A stretch of DNA of 64,000 nt from Oxytricha trifallax (Eukaryota; Ciliophora; Spirotrichea; Sporadotrichida; Oxytrichidae): assembly GCA_000711775.1 (NCBI GenBank), contig ARYC01003120.1, forward strand, positions 1 through 64,000, given 5' to 3'. The notes below the pieces were generated by a model that worked only from the letters and a program-made list of their open reading frames with translations, was not told the DNA's origin and did not search any database. Position 1 is the first letter of the stretch. Each line of letters starts with the position of its first letter. This document shows positions 11,785-22,645 of the stretch, piece by piece. Position numbers and translations under genes: made by a program.

Positions 11785-14700
11785 TTAGCTTTTCAAAATG
11801 TCAAAGTTAAATGAATTCCTCAGCTAGTCTTCCTGCTTGTAAGACACAAACTTAACAATTAGTGATTTCTGGCATTTTGAACTACACTTGCTGAAACCTT
11901 TCAATATTCTTCGTACTCGTGGCTCTAGTTTCATCCTAAATCTTATTCAAATGATCTACCAATAACTGTTACAAATCGCTGGCCTCATTAATCTATTACT
12001 TATGATGGAATAATTAGGTAATCAGCTTTTCTTCTCCTTAGTCAACTGATTATATTTCATTAGCCACTTCTCAACTTTACATAATATAAGGTTACCATGA
12101 TATATAAGTTTAGAAGTATACTATCTAGTTGATTACTTTGAGTCAATTAAACTAATTGAACAATATTTTCTTTATTATTTGTATATATTTAACTCATAAC
12201 TTAAATTGATTAATCAATAAGTTGATCACTGATGAGAGCATAAATTATTATAATCACTTATTTAATCTATTATAACCTTTAATATAATTTACCTCATTTT
12301 GGAAACGAGTTTTGTAGACTAATTCATTAATACATGGACCCTGATGATCTATATAGTATTGCCTTTCTTGAAAATCTTATTAAAAACTAATGAAATCTTC
12401 AGTGGAGTATTCTCCAAGCAAGGATAAATTCGATTTATCTTTGCTCATTGCTGAGTAATACATTCAGACATGAGTTATTCTTGATTAATTGAGGGAGATG
12501 ATCAAAATCATATTGCAACTTACAGAGATATGCTTCCTGCAAAAATATGACTTGGGTATGTGCTATCTTGTTCCAAAATTTATACTTAATTTTACAAAGT
12601 CCGCATTTTATGATGTTACTTCTTAATATAAGGGTTTAATTTGCTGAATCTCACTAAGAAAGAATTAGCATAAGTAAAGAGTTGAAGTGGCGACTTTATG
12701 AATCTTATTGCTTTTTTCCATAATTTATATGTTATTGTTATGAAATCAATATGAAGCTGTTCAAGTGTTGTAGGACATCATGGTGTATTACTTTAATCAT
12801 AGTAATTATTGTCCACCATCTGGTGTGCTAGTTCGGCGACGAATGAGTAACAGCTAGGTGCTAATTTAAGATAAAGTAGTCTTTCTCATTCTTTCGTATT
12901 GAATGTCTACTATTTCCAATGGTACAAAGATGATTTCTCAGGGGTATTTATCTAAAATTTAAAGATATTCCTCCACCACTTACAAGTGTAGGGTGGCATG
13001 AAATACTCAAAGTAATGATTAATTTTAATTAAATGCATAATTACCAAAATAAAGCCAAGAACCTTCAACATTTTCAAAATATTTGACATCTTTAAGGAAG
13101 GTTGAAGACCATGTAATAATAGCTTCATTAATCTACTCCTTTTATAGTTTATTTATTTAAGATTGAGTTTAAATCTAAATATAGATTTCTTAAATTATAA
13201 TTAATTACTTTATAAATCGTTTATTATTCATTTTCTCATAAATATACTAAATTTTAACTTAGTAATTTCTTACTCTTTGTGATAAACTTCTTCTATTAAT
13301 GATTAATGCTTTATCATGTGATGTTTATGGCAGCACCTCCCCAAGTTATTACAGTGTTTATTAATGTTAATTTAAATATAGAGAATATCCAAGAACATAA
13401 TGAGAAATAGTGCATTTTATATTCCTTGGTGGCCCAATTTTTTAGCTTGAAAGGTTATCTTGAAAAATATAATTGCTGAATGATGTTAATTAAGAGTTGA
13501 TGTTATCTAATGACAGGTTTAACTTACATGCAAGATTATGAGAAATCTTTGGGAAAAAGCAGGGCATGTCTGTATAAAAAATTCAATGGTTATGATATAT
13601 CATAAGCTTGACTGATTCTCACTTATTCTTGATAACATGGTCTTTATTATTCAATTCTTGGTATTTAGTTATATATTTGGAGAGATCAAACGACTAGAAA
13701 GTAATAATCCATCCACAATTGCTCTTAATAATTGCATCATAAGAGCAATAGAGTGATATCTATGTCTCGACTGTCTCCTCCATTGTCTTGTCGTACTCCT
13801 CCTGCAGCCATTAGGAAGCATCCTTAGCAAATTAAATACTTTTGACAGAAGTTCACAGCTGTATTCTCATGGTTTATCACTAACCTGTAAAATCTCTTCA
13901 TAAATTGACCCTTATTATACTTTGGCTTATATTTTGATTTTTAACTGCAATTCTCGAATCATTTTATTATGGCAAGCCAAAGCGTCTGATAAATATATCG
14001 TATATGTATTTATATACATATTATAAATAACTTTTAAAGTATATCCAAAGTATATCGAGAAGGAATTGGATAAATTTTTAATTCTTGACTGCTAACAAAT
14101 GTATCATCAACATGTTTAAGATAAGAGCTTATTCTGTCCATTCAATGGCAATAACTTAATTCTTTCCCTATCAATGAGCATTTATAATTTAATATCTATT
14201 GACTCTTTATGGAAACCAAGAAACAAGTTCAGGCAATTCAACTTATTCTTTCTCTTTTCCTGTTCTCAATTCAGCTTGATTCATTTTTACTTCAATTAAC
14301 TTTTATTATAAGTTTAATTATAAGTTTAATTATAAGTTGATTATTGTATTTAATTAATTTATCTGACTAGGTAATTTATTTTAATTAAATTATATGGGAT
14401 ATACGAATTTTAATAACATCTTGCAAAAGTCTAGAAGTGTTATTGCTCCTCCGAAACTTGTGTTATTCTATCTGCAGACCAGTAGTGATTAAAGATATTG
14501 TCGTTTTTTACCTGCAGTGAGCCTTTAATTTACTTTAACTTTTATTATGAATCAATTGAATCAATTGAATCAATTCATATTATTTTAATATATATCATTA
14601 TTAATATTAATAATGATATCTAGGTTCAAATTGAATGATCGATGTGGCTCAACAGATTCATGTTTATTTTCATTGAAATCATTTAATCTACGCATAACAT

Positions 14701-14845
14701 CGACTAGTTTACCCATATTAACTGAGAGGAAAGCCACATCTATGATCGTAGTCAGCATGTCGAGGATCTTCTTAATGCTAGTCTTTTGGTGTATTTCAGC
14801 TCAATAACAACCAAACCAGTTATTATCGCCCAATTCAAAACTCAT
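11785..14845 (-). CDS. Long ciliate-code multi-segment gene, unrecognised
   Basis: Begins at ATG 14845 (MSFELGDNNWFGCY, then TGA, then AEIHQKTSIKKILDM and on to about 14595). Further reverse-strand tracts lie at about 14540-14390, 14285-14040, 13870-13630 (contains CSYDAIIKSNCGWIITFQ), 13555-13260, 13130-12700, 12690-12290 and 12070-11785, the last with CQVC. They are separated by AT-rich spacers of 30-230 bp and many need frame changes, some within a tract. Total coding is about 2.3 kb. No family recognised. The pattern fits either a gene broken by several IESs and introns or an old pseudogene. The start is divergent from, and 140 bp away from, the forward gene at 14986. Confidence 0.5.
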
Positions 14846-14985
14846 TCACTTTAATGTACATTTGAAACATACCACAGAGAGTTATTTGTTATATATTTAT
14901 TAAATAAACACACACACTAAGGATTATGAATTATAATATAATATATATATTTGTGAAGAAACCTATTAATTACAATTCTCTCGCA

Positions 14986-15775
14986 ATGAATCTATCAAAA
15001 TCATATTCTATCATGTCCAACAAGAACAGCGATATCGATTAAACATGCAGAGTAGTAGATGAGCAAGATAAGCTACAGACTTCAACCACACAGCTAATGA
15101 AGTGGATAATGGTAATTATGGATATAATCAAACTGATATGAATATCACCAGTATTTTCTATATACTTTTAGAAATATAAATATATATATTTAAGAATAAA
15201 TTACCTTAGATATTTTGACTGCAACCATTTTATATTTCATAGAACCATTGTGGCAATTTCAAAGTGTAAGCTGTAGATGTGAGAAATCGATCAGTGCAAG
15301 CACTTAGTGAATGCAGAAGAGACGGAATAGCTTGAATAAGGTTATATAGCAGCATCTTGTTACCAATTAGTTAGGGAATGTTCCAATTACATCCATAATT
15401 TAGTTAGTTTATACAGTATTTTTAAAGGATTTACAGAATAAATACAATTTATAATATGTTAAAGATATATTTAATTAAAAGATGTAAAAATAATTGTGAT
15501 ATTGTTAACTGTTCTGTGATAAGTTATTATCTCTAGTCAATCAGAATCCTTTTACTGTTTAAAGTATCCTGAGACCAATAAGCATCTAAATAGACTAGTT
15601 TCCCAAGAATAATGTCTAAAATGTAGAAAACATATACTACCAAGCTATATCAACGGTTTAAATAACTTTATTTAATGTTAAATTACCAGAAACCAGTTAA
15701 TAATTTTGATAATATATACATAAAATTTATCACAAGTGTTCTAAGAGCCAGTTAAATTAGGAGATGTAGACAGAG
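14986..15775 (+). CDS. Ciliate-code gene with Cys/His motif, unrecognised
   Basis: The first exon-like frame starts at ATG 14986 (MNLSKSYSIMSNKNSDIDQT), with a second in-frame ATG at 15013, and closes at TGA 15139-15141; a GTAATT after 15110 may be a splice donor. Later tracts lie at 15245-15450 (two competing frames), 15535-15670, with FYC, His and CLKC that could form a zinc site, and about 15690-15775, ending in TGA. No family recognised. Divergent from the reverse gene starting at 14845; the 140-bp gap between the starts could hold a shared promoter. 15780-16400 is AT-rich with no supported gene. Confidence 0.45.
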
Positions 15776-16399
15776 TTTGATTCCTTTTGATTTATACATA
15801 TTTTTTAGTAATTAAATAAACAGCATCGAATATATTATACTCAACTATTATTACAATTCATAAATTGAAGCAGCCATTCCATGTAGGGGTCGTGGTATAT
15901 ATATATATTTAATTTAGACTCTAAAGTTTCACCTATAAAGCATGTGTTCCTATCCATCAGCATAGTTTTTTTAGCGAATCTAGATATAACACTTATTAAT
16001 TTATATGTTAAAACCTAGATTATTATATCTATAAAAGTATGTTGTTAGTAAGCAATCATATATCTTTACTAATTACTAGGTTGATTACAGTCAAATATAA
16101 ATATTGAGATACATAATATCTAATGATACCTCTTAAAATCATATAAATAATAATGACATATATTTATATAGATATCTCTTTCTAATTATCTGTTTCTTCC
16201 CTATTAACTTTGAATTAGGACTCAATATGTATATTTTTATCAACTTAAAGGCTACTTGTAACCATTTCTTTCTCACTCATTATGAATTTAATATATCTTA
16301 GATTAAACATTAATTAGCATATAAGTTATTATATGAACTAGTAAATTTTATAATATTATATTTAATAAAAGTCATAATAGAATAATAACCTATGTAAGC

Positions 16400-16895
16400 T
16401 TAATTTAGGTTTATAAAACAAAGTGCTATCATCTCCATTCTTTGCTTTCATTCTCGATCTGTCTGTTTCTCATAATTTGCCTACTCTTTTCACTTTTTTC
16501 TATTGTCTTATACTTCTAGTGAAAATTGTGCTTTTAGTCTTTTAGTTAACCAGTGAATGTTTCCATCTCTTTTAAATATAAATAATGACTTTATCTACAT
16601 GACATCAAGCCAGCTCATCGCTAAGCTAGCAGTTCTTTCACTCTGATTTGCTTTTATTTAGTCCTTGACCTCTTTTTATCAATTATTTTTCTAGCGCTTT
16701 TAGTTTCTCAACCATTCATTAGAATTTAATTGGTTATTAATTAATATAATGTAGTTGAAGACTCTATCATCATATCTTTTATTACTGATTATTACACATT
16801 CTTTTCTAAATTTTAATCTGTGTCCTCTATGATTACAAATCCTAACATTCAAATTTTTCATCTTAGTATTGCTGATTTCCAGATCAATATAATTT
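16400..16895 (-). CDS. Gene tract interrupted by TBE E1, downstream part
   Basis: Reverse-strand ciliate-code frames run from about 16885 (DLEISNTKMKNLNVRICNHR, then a Lys/Arg-rich stretch to about 16700), 16670-16500 (KEVKDQIKANQSERTASLAM), and 16490-16400. TBE E1 starts at 16908, only about 20 bp upstream, and same-strand tracts of similar character resume at 25172 on its far side. So E1 probably sits inside this gene, perhaps in an intron or IES. The joined reading frame across the E1 site is not demonstrable by eye. Family not recognised. Confidence 0.45.
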
Positions 16896-17108
16896 TTTAT
16901 TAAGATTCAAAACACCAAAACCCATTAGTGATATTTATAAGTGCTTTGATTTGTAGGGTATAGTTGGGTGTCTTATTTGGATTAGTGGAGAAAATGGAGG
17001 TTTTATATGAATTTAATGACAATTAGTGTATTTAATTCAAACGAATTTTATCTGCTTGTCTTTGTGATACCTCTTGAACCTAGCTATCTGTAGTTCAGTT
17101 AGCATATT

Positions 17109-17247
17109 CAAAACCCCAAAACCCTTTCAGTAGTTTGATTGAGTTTTTGATTGATAAAAGTAGACAATTAGTGCATAATTTATTAGGGTTTTAATAGGGT
17201 TTATGTAGGGGTTTAATGTTTAAATATTAGTATTTTAAGTGAGTATA
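17109..17247. repeat. E2 left terminal inverted repeat (139 bp)
   Basis: Matches the reverse complement of 21131-21269 with about one mismatch. The outer 16 bases are C4A4 telomere-like; the inner part includes a series of AGGG or TAGGG motifs near 17186-17210. High identity between the two ends indicates a fairly recent insertion or conversion between the termini. Confidence 0.93.
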
Positions 17248-17291
17248 ACAAGCGAGTTTTTAAAATATTTCACACAAACATAAGCTTAGAG

Positions 17292-18719
17292 TCATGTGGC
17301 CAGTTCTCTGAATTTTATCTTTCTAAGTTGATGTTTGATTGTTTCTATTGTTTGTTAATTCTCTTAGCTTGGCTTGATAATAGTTGAGTATGCAAGTTCT
17401 CTGAGACCTCCATTTATTTTATTTTTATCGAGATATTGTTTGATTCTTTGCTTAGAATCTCTCTCACCCCTGCAGCTAAAGTAATCGTTTCTTGGCATGT
17501 CGCTCTCTATTATTATTACTGCTAGAGCCCAGATATCCCATTAAGTGTCTCCATCTCTCCAATCCTCTCTCTCTGGGAAATATCCAGGAGTGCCATATAC
17601 ATTTCCTTATGCAGAGGCTTGCACTCTTTGAGCTCTGTTGAAGTCAATAATATAAACTCTAAGAGGCTGAAAGTTCATCATGATGTTCTCTGGCTTTAAG
17701 TCTCTATGAACATAACCTAGCTTGTGAAGCTCTTCAATCCCTTCAACTATCTGCTATACTATCTAGCTAATTTATCTCTGACATCTATTGTCAGATAAGA
17801 ATTCTCTGTAAGTCATTTCAAGTAAAGGAAGCCTGAAGGCTACATGATCTTTACCAAGTAAAATAGCATCAAGCTAGATGATATGCCTACACTCATTTAA
17901 CTTTGCCTTTTAAAGAGCATAATACTCATTAGCAAATTCCATTTTGAACTTGTCATCAGCAAGGAAGTAATTGAAAGGATATATCTTATAAGCATATTAT
18001 TCATCAGTAATGACTCTCTTCTCTATTTTATCTTCAAGAGTGAGGTAGCTTTCTAGGCAAGAATCTAAGTCAATAATTTTTAATATGGGAATCTTCATTG
18101 CCTCTATTTTAACCATGATTTTATTGATCTCAGAGACTGGAAAGTTCTTGACTGCTTTCTTCATTTTAACTTACTTCTAGACTTCAACTCTAAGAGACTC
18201 CACTGGGTTTCTTGATCTCCTCTTTTAGAGGAATCTATTCCCTGTAGGTTCATGAATAAAGACAAAACTTTAATTGTGCTTTTTCTTTAAGTGCACTTTG
18301 AGGTCTCTAGTATGAGAATATGGCTTCTCACAGAACTCACAGACATACTTCCCATCTTTCTTTTAATGCTTGAGATATAACCTTGGCATATCGTTGTGTA
18401 TATCTCTCAAGTGTCTCTTATAAGTTGACTTGTAAGGGAAAACTTTATTGCATTCTTTGCATTAATAGTCAACTTTGGCTGGGATTTATTAATGCTCTAT
18501 GGCGGGTTGTTTAACCTCCTCCTCAATTTGCACAGCTTCTTTGATAACCTCCTACTTAACTTATATTTAAATCTCAAATCTAGACTGGTCAAAAGTTGTC
18601 AAAAGTAGGCTCCCGCTAAGTACAAGCGTCTCTGGTCTCTACTTTTCTTGGTTGCTGGAATGAAAACTTTATTGACTTTACCCAAGTAATGCCGCTCTTC
18701 TCAAAAGGTTAGCGCTCAT
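17292..18719 (-). CDS. TBE zinc-finger/kinase protein (57-kDa-type), intact
   Basis: 475 codons open from ATG 18719 to TGA 17292-17294 when TAA/TAG are Gln; the length fits the 57-kDa ORF known from TBE elements. Residues about 1-90 are Gln/Glu-rich. Two C2H2 zinc fingers follow at about 95-170 (CKEC..HLRDIH and CEFC..HLKKKH). From about 250 there is a kinase-like domain: a candidate ATP-binding Lys in QYAYKIY, the catalytic loop HRDLKPEN, IIDFN where kinases have DFG, and an activation-segment-like GTPGYFPE. No glycine-rich loop is visible. DNA binding by the fingers and a role in transposition or excision are inference; kinase activity is uncertain because of DFN. Best-preserved gene in the window. 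Confidence 0.93.
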
Positions 18720-19285
18720 TTTAGTTTTCTGATATATTTTATTATAATAATGATAAAATCTACCTAGATAAACTTATATAGTAGAGAATAAGACACTCTG
18801 GTAGATTCTTTGCTGAGAGGTAAGAAAATTAACTAACCATAAAAGACTGTAAGTTGACATATTTTATAAGAATTTTGTACATTTTAGTAAATTAAAATAC
18901 TCCTAATGAAGTTTTGTTTCTCTAGAGGGTCCTCCAAATCAAGTTTGAACTTAATTTGGAGGTAATGTTATTAAACATTTTTTAATTTAATATGCTCCTA
19001 ATTAAGTTTTAACCTTAAAATTTAACTCCTAATAAAGTTTTAACTTAATTTGGAGGACCTTCTAAAATAATTAAACATTATTAGGAGCAATTTAATGGAG
19101 AAAGTTTGATAAAAATGGAAATCTATCTGTTGAAACTTGGAGCAAGTTTTTCAATGCTTCTCCGTATATCTTTTCAAGGTTGACCTCCAGTAGGTCCTCC
19201 CTATTTAGTAGTAAGACTTTAATAAATTTAGAATGGATATCCATAATTTTAAATTTCATTAACATTTCTAGAAAGAGGAAGCAAG
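18720..19285. promoter_or_regulatory. E2 central divergent intergenic region with palindromic iterons
   Basis: Lies between the divergent kinase and 22-kDa-type genes. Around 18925-18962 an inverted pair, cctccaaatcaagttt and gaacttaatttggagg, is visible, and aacttaatttggagga recurs near 19043-19060, with tcctaattaagtttta variants between. Such spaced repeats could be promoter elements or protein-binding sites. The corresponding region of E1 and Y has different repeats (GGTACTAATTAA type), so the layout is conserved while the sequence has diverged. Function inferred. Confidence 0.55.
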
Positions 19286-20079
19286 ATGCAGTCTATGAAT
19301 GATGCAATGAAGAGAATTTAATCTCAAGATTTAATAGGAAAATTTCGAAGTAAAGAGGACCTTTATAGATATTTGGTAGAGCAAGGTAAGTTCTTAAGTA
19401 AGATTAATAAATCATTTATAGTTGGATTGTTCTTGCCGACTTAGGAGGGTACTAAAATCTCATTCTAAAAAGCCTTACTGAGTGAAGAGAAAAAAGCTTT
19501 TAAGTCTAATGAAATTAGGATGATAGAGATGCATAACTACCCTGAAATATCAGTGACAAACCTATATGACGATCCTATGAGTGATACAGACGTAGCTATC
19601 TACCTTCCATCAAAGCTACAGCTCTCTAATAAGTTGCCAGAGAGAAACTTCTTCTTTGGTGTTCTTGCAACTCTGAAACCTGAGTACTTAAATGAAGTTA
19701 TTTAAGAAGCGCACAAGAAACGATACAGCATCTCTCCTGAAGAAAAAGAGAAGCAAGGTATTAAAATAAGTGATACCTGGCTGTAGGAACTTTAAAAGCA
19801 TCCTTTCATCTCAAGTAAGCTTAGTCTTCTAACTTTATAGAAAAATCTGGTACTGCTATATACTTGATGAAAGAGCGCAGCAAATTAAACAGAGAGAGAG
19901 AAGTCTCAAGTAAAACATGAATTGAGTAAGAGGCTCATCAAAGATTTATAAAAGCCAGAAGAGATGAACATAGATGCAGGAGCTGGCACTAAGAGAAGAA
20001 ACATAGGCCCTAGCAAGCCCTATGAGGAAGAAAAGAAAGAGAAGCCAAATCCCTTTACGGGCAAATTTAATATGTGAAC
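19286..20079 (+). CDS. TBE 22-kDa-type protein (E2 copy), two exons
   Basis: Starts at ATG 19286 (MQSMNDAMKRIQSQDLIGKF). Exon 1 runs to 19814, an intron covers 19815-19840, and exon 2 continues in frame (KKSGTAIYLMKERSK). In an AG-rich run near 19895 the frame is one base longer than in copy Y, giving a TGA at 19918-19920; the conserved tail (NIDAGAGTKRRN, then a Glu/Lys-rich end) reads in the neighbouring frame to TGA 20077-20079. So the C-terminal quarter is frameshifted. Role unknown; no domain recognised. The stop lies 6 bp from the stop of the converging transposase gene. Confidence 0.78.
19815..19840 (+). other. 26-nt intron in the TBE 22-kDa-type gene
   Basis: Begins GTAAGCTT and ends TTATAG, with CTAAC about 10 nt before the 3' end. 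Removing it restores the reading frame. The same position in E1 (23733-23758) and Y (1090-1115) has an intron of exactly 26 nt with the same donor and a TAAC branch-like motif; in those copies reading through would hit an in-frame TGA. Confidence 0.75.
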
Positions 20080-20085
20080 TTATTC

Positions 20086-21135
20086 ATTCATTTAAATCTA
20101 AAACTTATTTATATACACAAAATCTCCCTTCTCTTGCGCATACTTTAGCTTTCTCATCGCTGACTCTCTTAGCAGCACTTTTAATGAAATAGACTGTATC
20201 TATCTTTAAATCATGCATCAGATGGTAGAGCAGCAATTTCCTATAATGACCTTTCAATAACCCCCAATATAATTCAATTCCATTAAACTAAGGGCTGTAA
20301 GGAATATTAAATACAGGTGTTATGCTTAGCCTTTCATATTACTTCCTTGAGTCTTTAGTTTCATGAACTGACAAGTTATCAACGAATAGAATAATCTCTT
20401 AGTCAGCGTACTTATCTCTGAGTTATTGGAAGAACTTAATATATTATTCAGTCTTTATAGAACGAGGGTGAATAACATAAGTCTCGAGGCCACTATCTTC
20501 ACTTATTCCACCAAGTATTGCATGAGTTTAAACCTTAACTCTTTAATCATATACTTCAATGTTGCTGTACCTCTTATACCAAGACCTAGATATGAGGTAT
20601 TAAAGGTGAATACTGCCTCATCAGCGTGTATGAACTTTATATTATGCTCTTAAGACCTTTGCATTTAATCGAATATATAATTTAAATTAGCCTTATAAAA
20701 TGGAACATTAAAGTCAATCACTCTCTTAATGCGATTGACTGTCTTGTAAGATATTCCATTCTTATTATATATGTTCGCTATAGATTAAGCAGAGATGTGA
20801 AGCTCAGGAAATTGGCGATGAAACATCACAGCCCTCTAGGCAAGAGAGAAATGAGCCCAGAATTTAAGAGTCTTATCATTAATAAGATATTCAATATGAT
20901 GCTGCTAAAATTTTAAAGGTCTCTTAGGCTTAGAATTAAGATGCTATCTCTTTAAATTCAATGCTAATAGACAGTGAGACCTCACAGTTGCAGGAGATTT
21001 ATGGAGTAGCCTTGCTATAGACGTATAATTCAGAACAGGCTTGAGTTAATCACTACATTCATCACAACCATATCGCAACTTAAACAATAAATCTATATAC
21101 TCACTGTCATAAACTGACCCAAACCTCGCATATAC
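20086..21135 (-). pseudogene. TBE DD34E transposase, E2 copy with one frameshift
   Basis: Open in the ciliate code from about 21135 to TGA 20086-20088 except for one frame change near 20590. The first catalytic Asp is in HADEAVFTFNT, the second in LFVDNLSVH, and the Glu in PQFNGIELYWG; 34 residues separate the second Asp and the Glu, the Tc1-like DD34E spacing. No in-frame ATG lies upstream: the B-type inverted repeat joins where copy Y has MRNRNQRN, so the native start seems lost. The enzyme class cuts and joins element ends; TBE transposases are known to take part in germline DNA elimination. This copy would need repair or another start to be active. Confidence 0.88.
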
Positions 21136-21269
21136 TCACTTAAAATACTAATATTTAAACATTAAACCCCTACATAAACCCTATTAAAACCCTAATAAAG
21201 TATGCACTAATTGTCTACTTTTATCAATCAAAAACTCAATCAAACTACTGAAAGGGTTTTGGGGTTTTG
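21131..21269. repeat. E2 right terminal inverted repeat (139 bp)
   Basis: Reverse complement of 17109-17247, ending ggggttttg at 21269 followed by the ATT duplication. Its inner edge abuts the transposase gene and replaces that gene's expected start codon. Confidence 0.93.
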
Positions 21270-22645
21270 ATTGTCTAATGATTATCTAGGATATGCTGGA
21301 GCTCTTGCGATTACTATCTTAACAATATTCTTGATCCCATCGAAGACATCTTCTTGTTTAATATGTTTAGTTGCCAAAATTATTGATTACTTCTCTTGTT
21401 TAATTCCAAAGTATGACATACTTTCTATATCACACTCTAAGATAATAGCAGCTACCGCCAAAACATCGCACTACACAGAGCCATTAGTCCACTTATCTCT
21501 TATTGGGAAAAATCCTGTTGTGCCTAAAATCTTAGCTTAAGTAACTATCTCATATTTTATCGCTCTGTTGAAATCTATGACTACTTCTTTAGAGCAGAGA
21601 TTTAGCATTAGATTTTCTGGCTTCAAATCTATATGAACATACCCTAGATCATGGAGCTCTTTTACAACCTTAGTCATTTCTGTGAGTATCTCATTCAAAT
21701 CATCAGGATATCTATCATGGTAGAGATACTCTCTTAGAGTCATTTCAAACTACTTGAGTCTCGATGCAATAAAACCATGCCCAAGGATAACCCCATCGAG
21801 CTTAGCTAAGTTTTTGCATTATCTTTTTAAATCTTTTTCAATACTATGCATTAATTTGCAAATTCATTTTGATACTGCTCGTTCTTAATGAGATATTATC
21901 AAAAGGTATACCTTGTAAGCAAATTCATCAACAACTATAAGTTTTACCTTGTTTGTTACGTCAATATTCAAATAGTTTTTAATACAGCTGCTTATGTCAA
22001 CTGCATTTAATGCAGGTATATTAATTGCTCTCTTATAAGCATTGCTATATACATACTATTTCCTGGTTGGTTCATAGAATTCAATCGCTTTTATATCTTA
22101 AATCTCTCCCACTGTTCTTTTTATGCCTTAAGAAAGTTATTTTTTCTTTTAGCATGTACAAGCTTTTAAGTCTCCTAATCTTCAATCAGAAATTCGCTTA
22201 AATGATGCATTTACATATGGCTCTTTACTTTGGCTAAGTGAGAATAAGACTTCATGCATGTTGTGCACTAATATCTACCATCTACTTTATCATGCTTAAA
22301 GTAGATCTTAGCTCTCCCAGAGTGTACCTCTTTGATATGCCTCTTCAATCTCGACTCAGTTGAGAAGAATTTTTAGCAGTGTTAACATTAAATTGTTTTA
22401 ATTTTTTCTATTAGTTGCTGTTCCTTATCTTCCTCAACCAATTCAACTTATGTTTAAACTCTCATCTCAGCACTCTACTTCTTGTTTTAAACTTAAATTT
22501 TAAAGACCTCAGCTTCAAACTTTAGAGCTCTTAGCTCAACCTACTTTTCAAAATAAATTACTTCTAGTTTCTTGGAGGGCTCAAAGTTGAGCTATAATTA
22601 ACCTGTTCTAAGAGAAACTGCCTTACGATTTAAGTTAGCCGCCAT

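Larger units (their letters stand above)
17109..21269 (-). mobile_element. TBE transposon E2 (inner), complete
   Basis: Length 4161 bp, close to the 4.1 kb usual for TBE elements. It is bounded by identical ATT duplications (17106-17108 and 21270-21272) and by 139-bp terminal inverted repeats that start CAAAACCCCAAAACCC. Gene order: reverse zinc-finger/kinase 17292-18719, central intergenic region, forward 22-kDa-type gene 19286-20079, reverse transposase 20086-21135. It is inserted in the kinase gene of E1. The kinase gene is open from start to stop; the transposase has one frameshift and no in-frame ATG; the 22-kDa-type gene has one frame change. Confidence 0.95.
17037..22645 (-). pseudogene. 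TBE zinc-finger/kinase gene of E1, split by insertion of E2
   Basis: Begins at ATG 22645 (MAANLNRKAVSLRTG). Two C2H2 fingers follow (CQHC..HIKEVH and CTTC..HMQMHH, about 22400-22200), then a kinase-like domain with the catalytic motif HIDLKPEN near 21630 and IDFN in place of DFG. The frame changes between the finger and kinase parts, near 22050, so it is broken even apart from E2. The kinase frame runs to 21273. E2 is inserted at an ATT, and the last codons continue at 17105 and stop at TGA 17037-17039, ending KRYHKDKQIKFV as in element X. Confidence 0.85.

Noticed and set aside
21271..21540. Forward 89-codon ORF
   Set aside because: Antisense to the E1 kinase-domain frame, which is supported by homology and the ciliate code.
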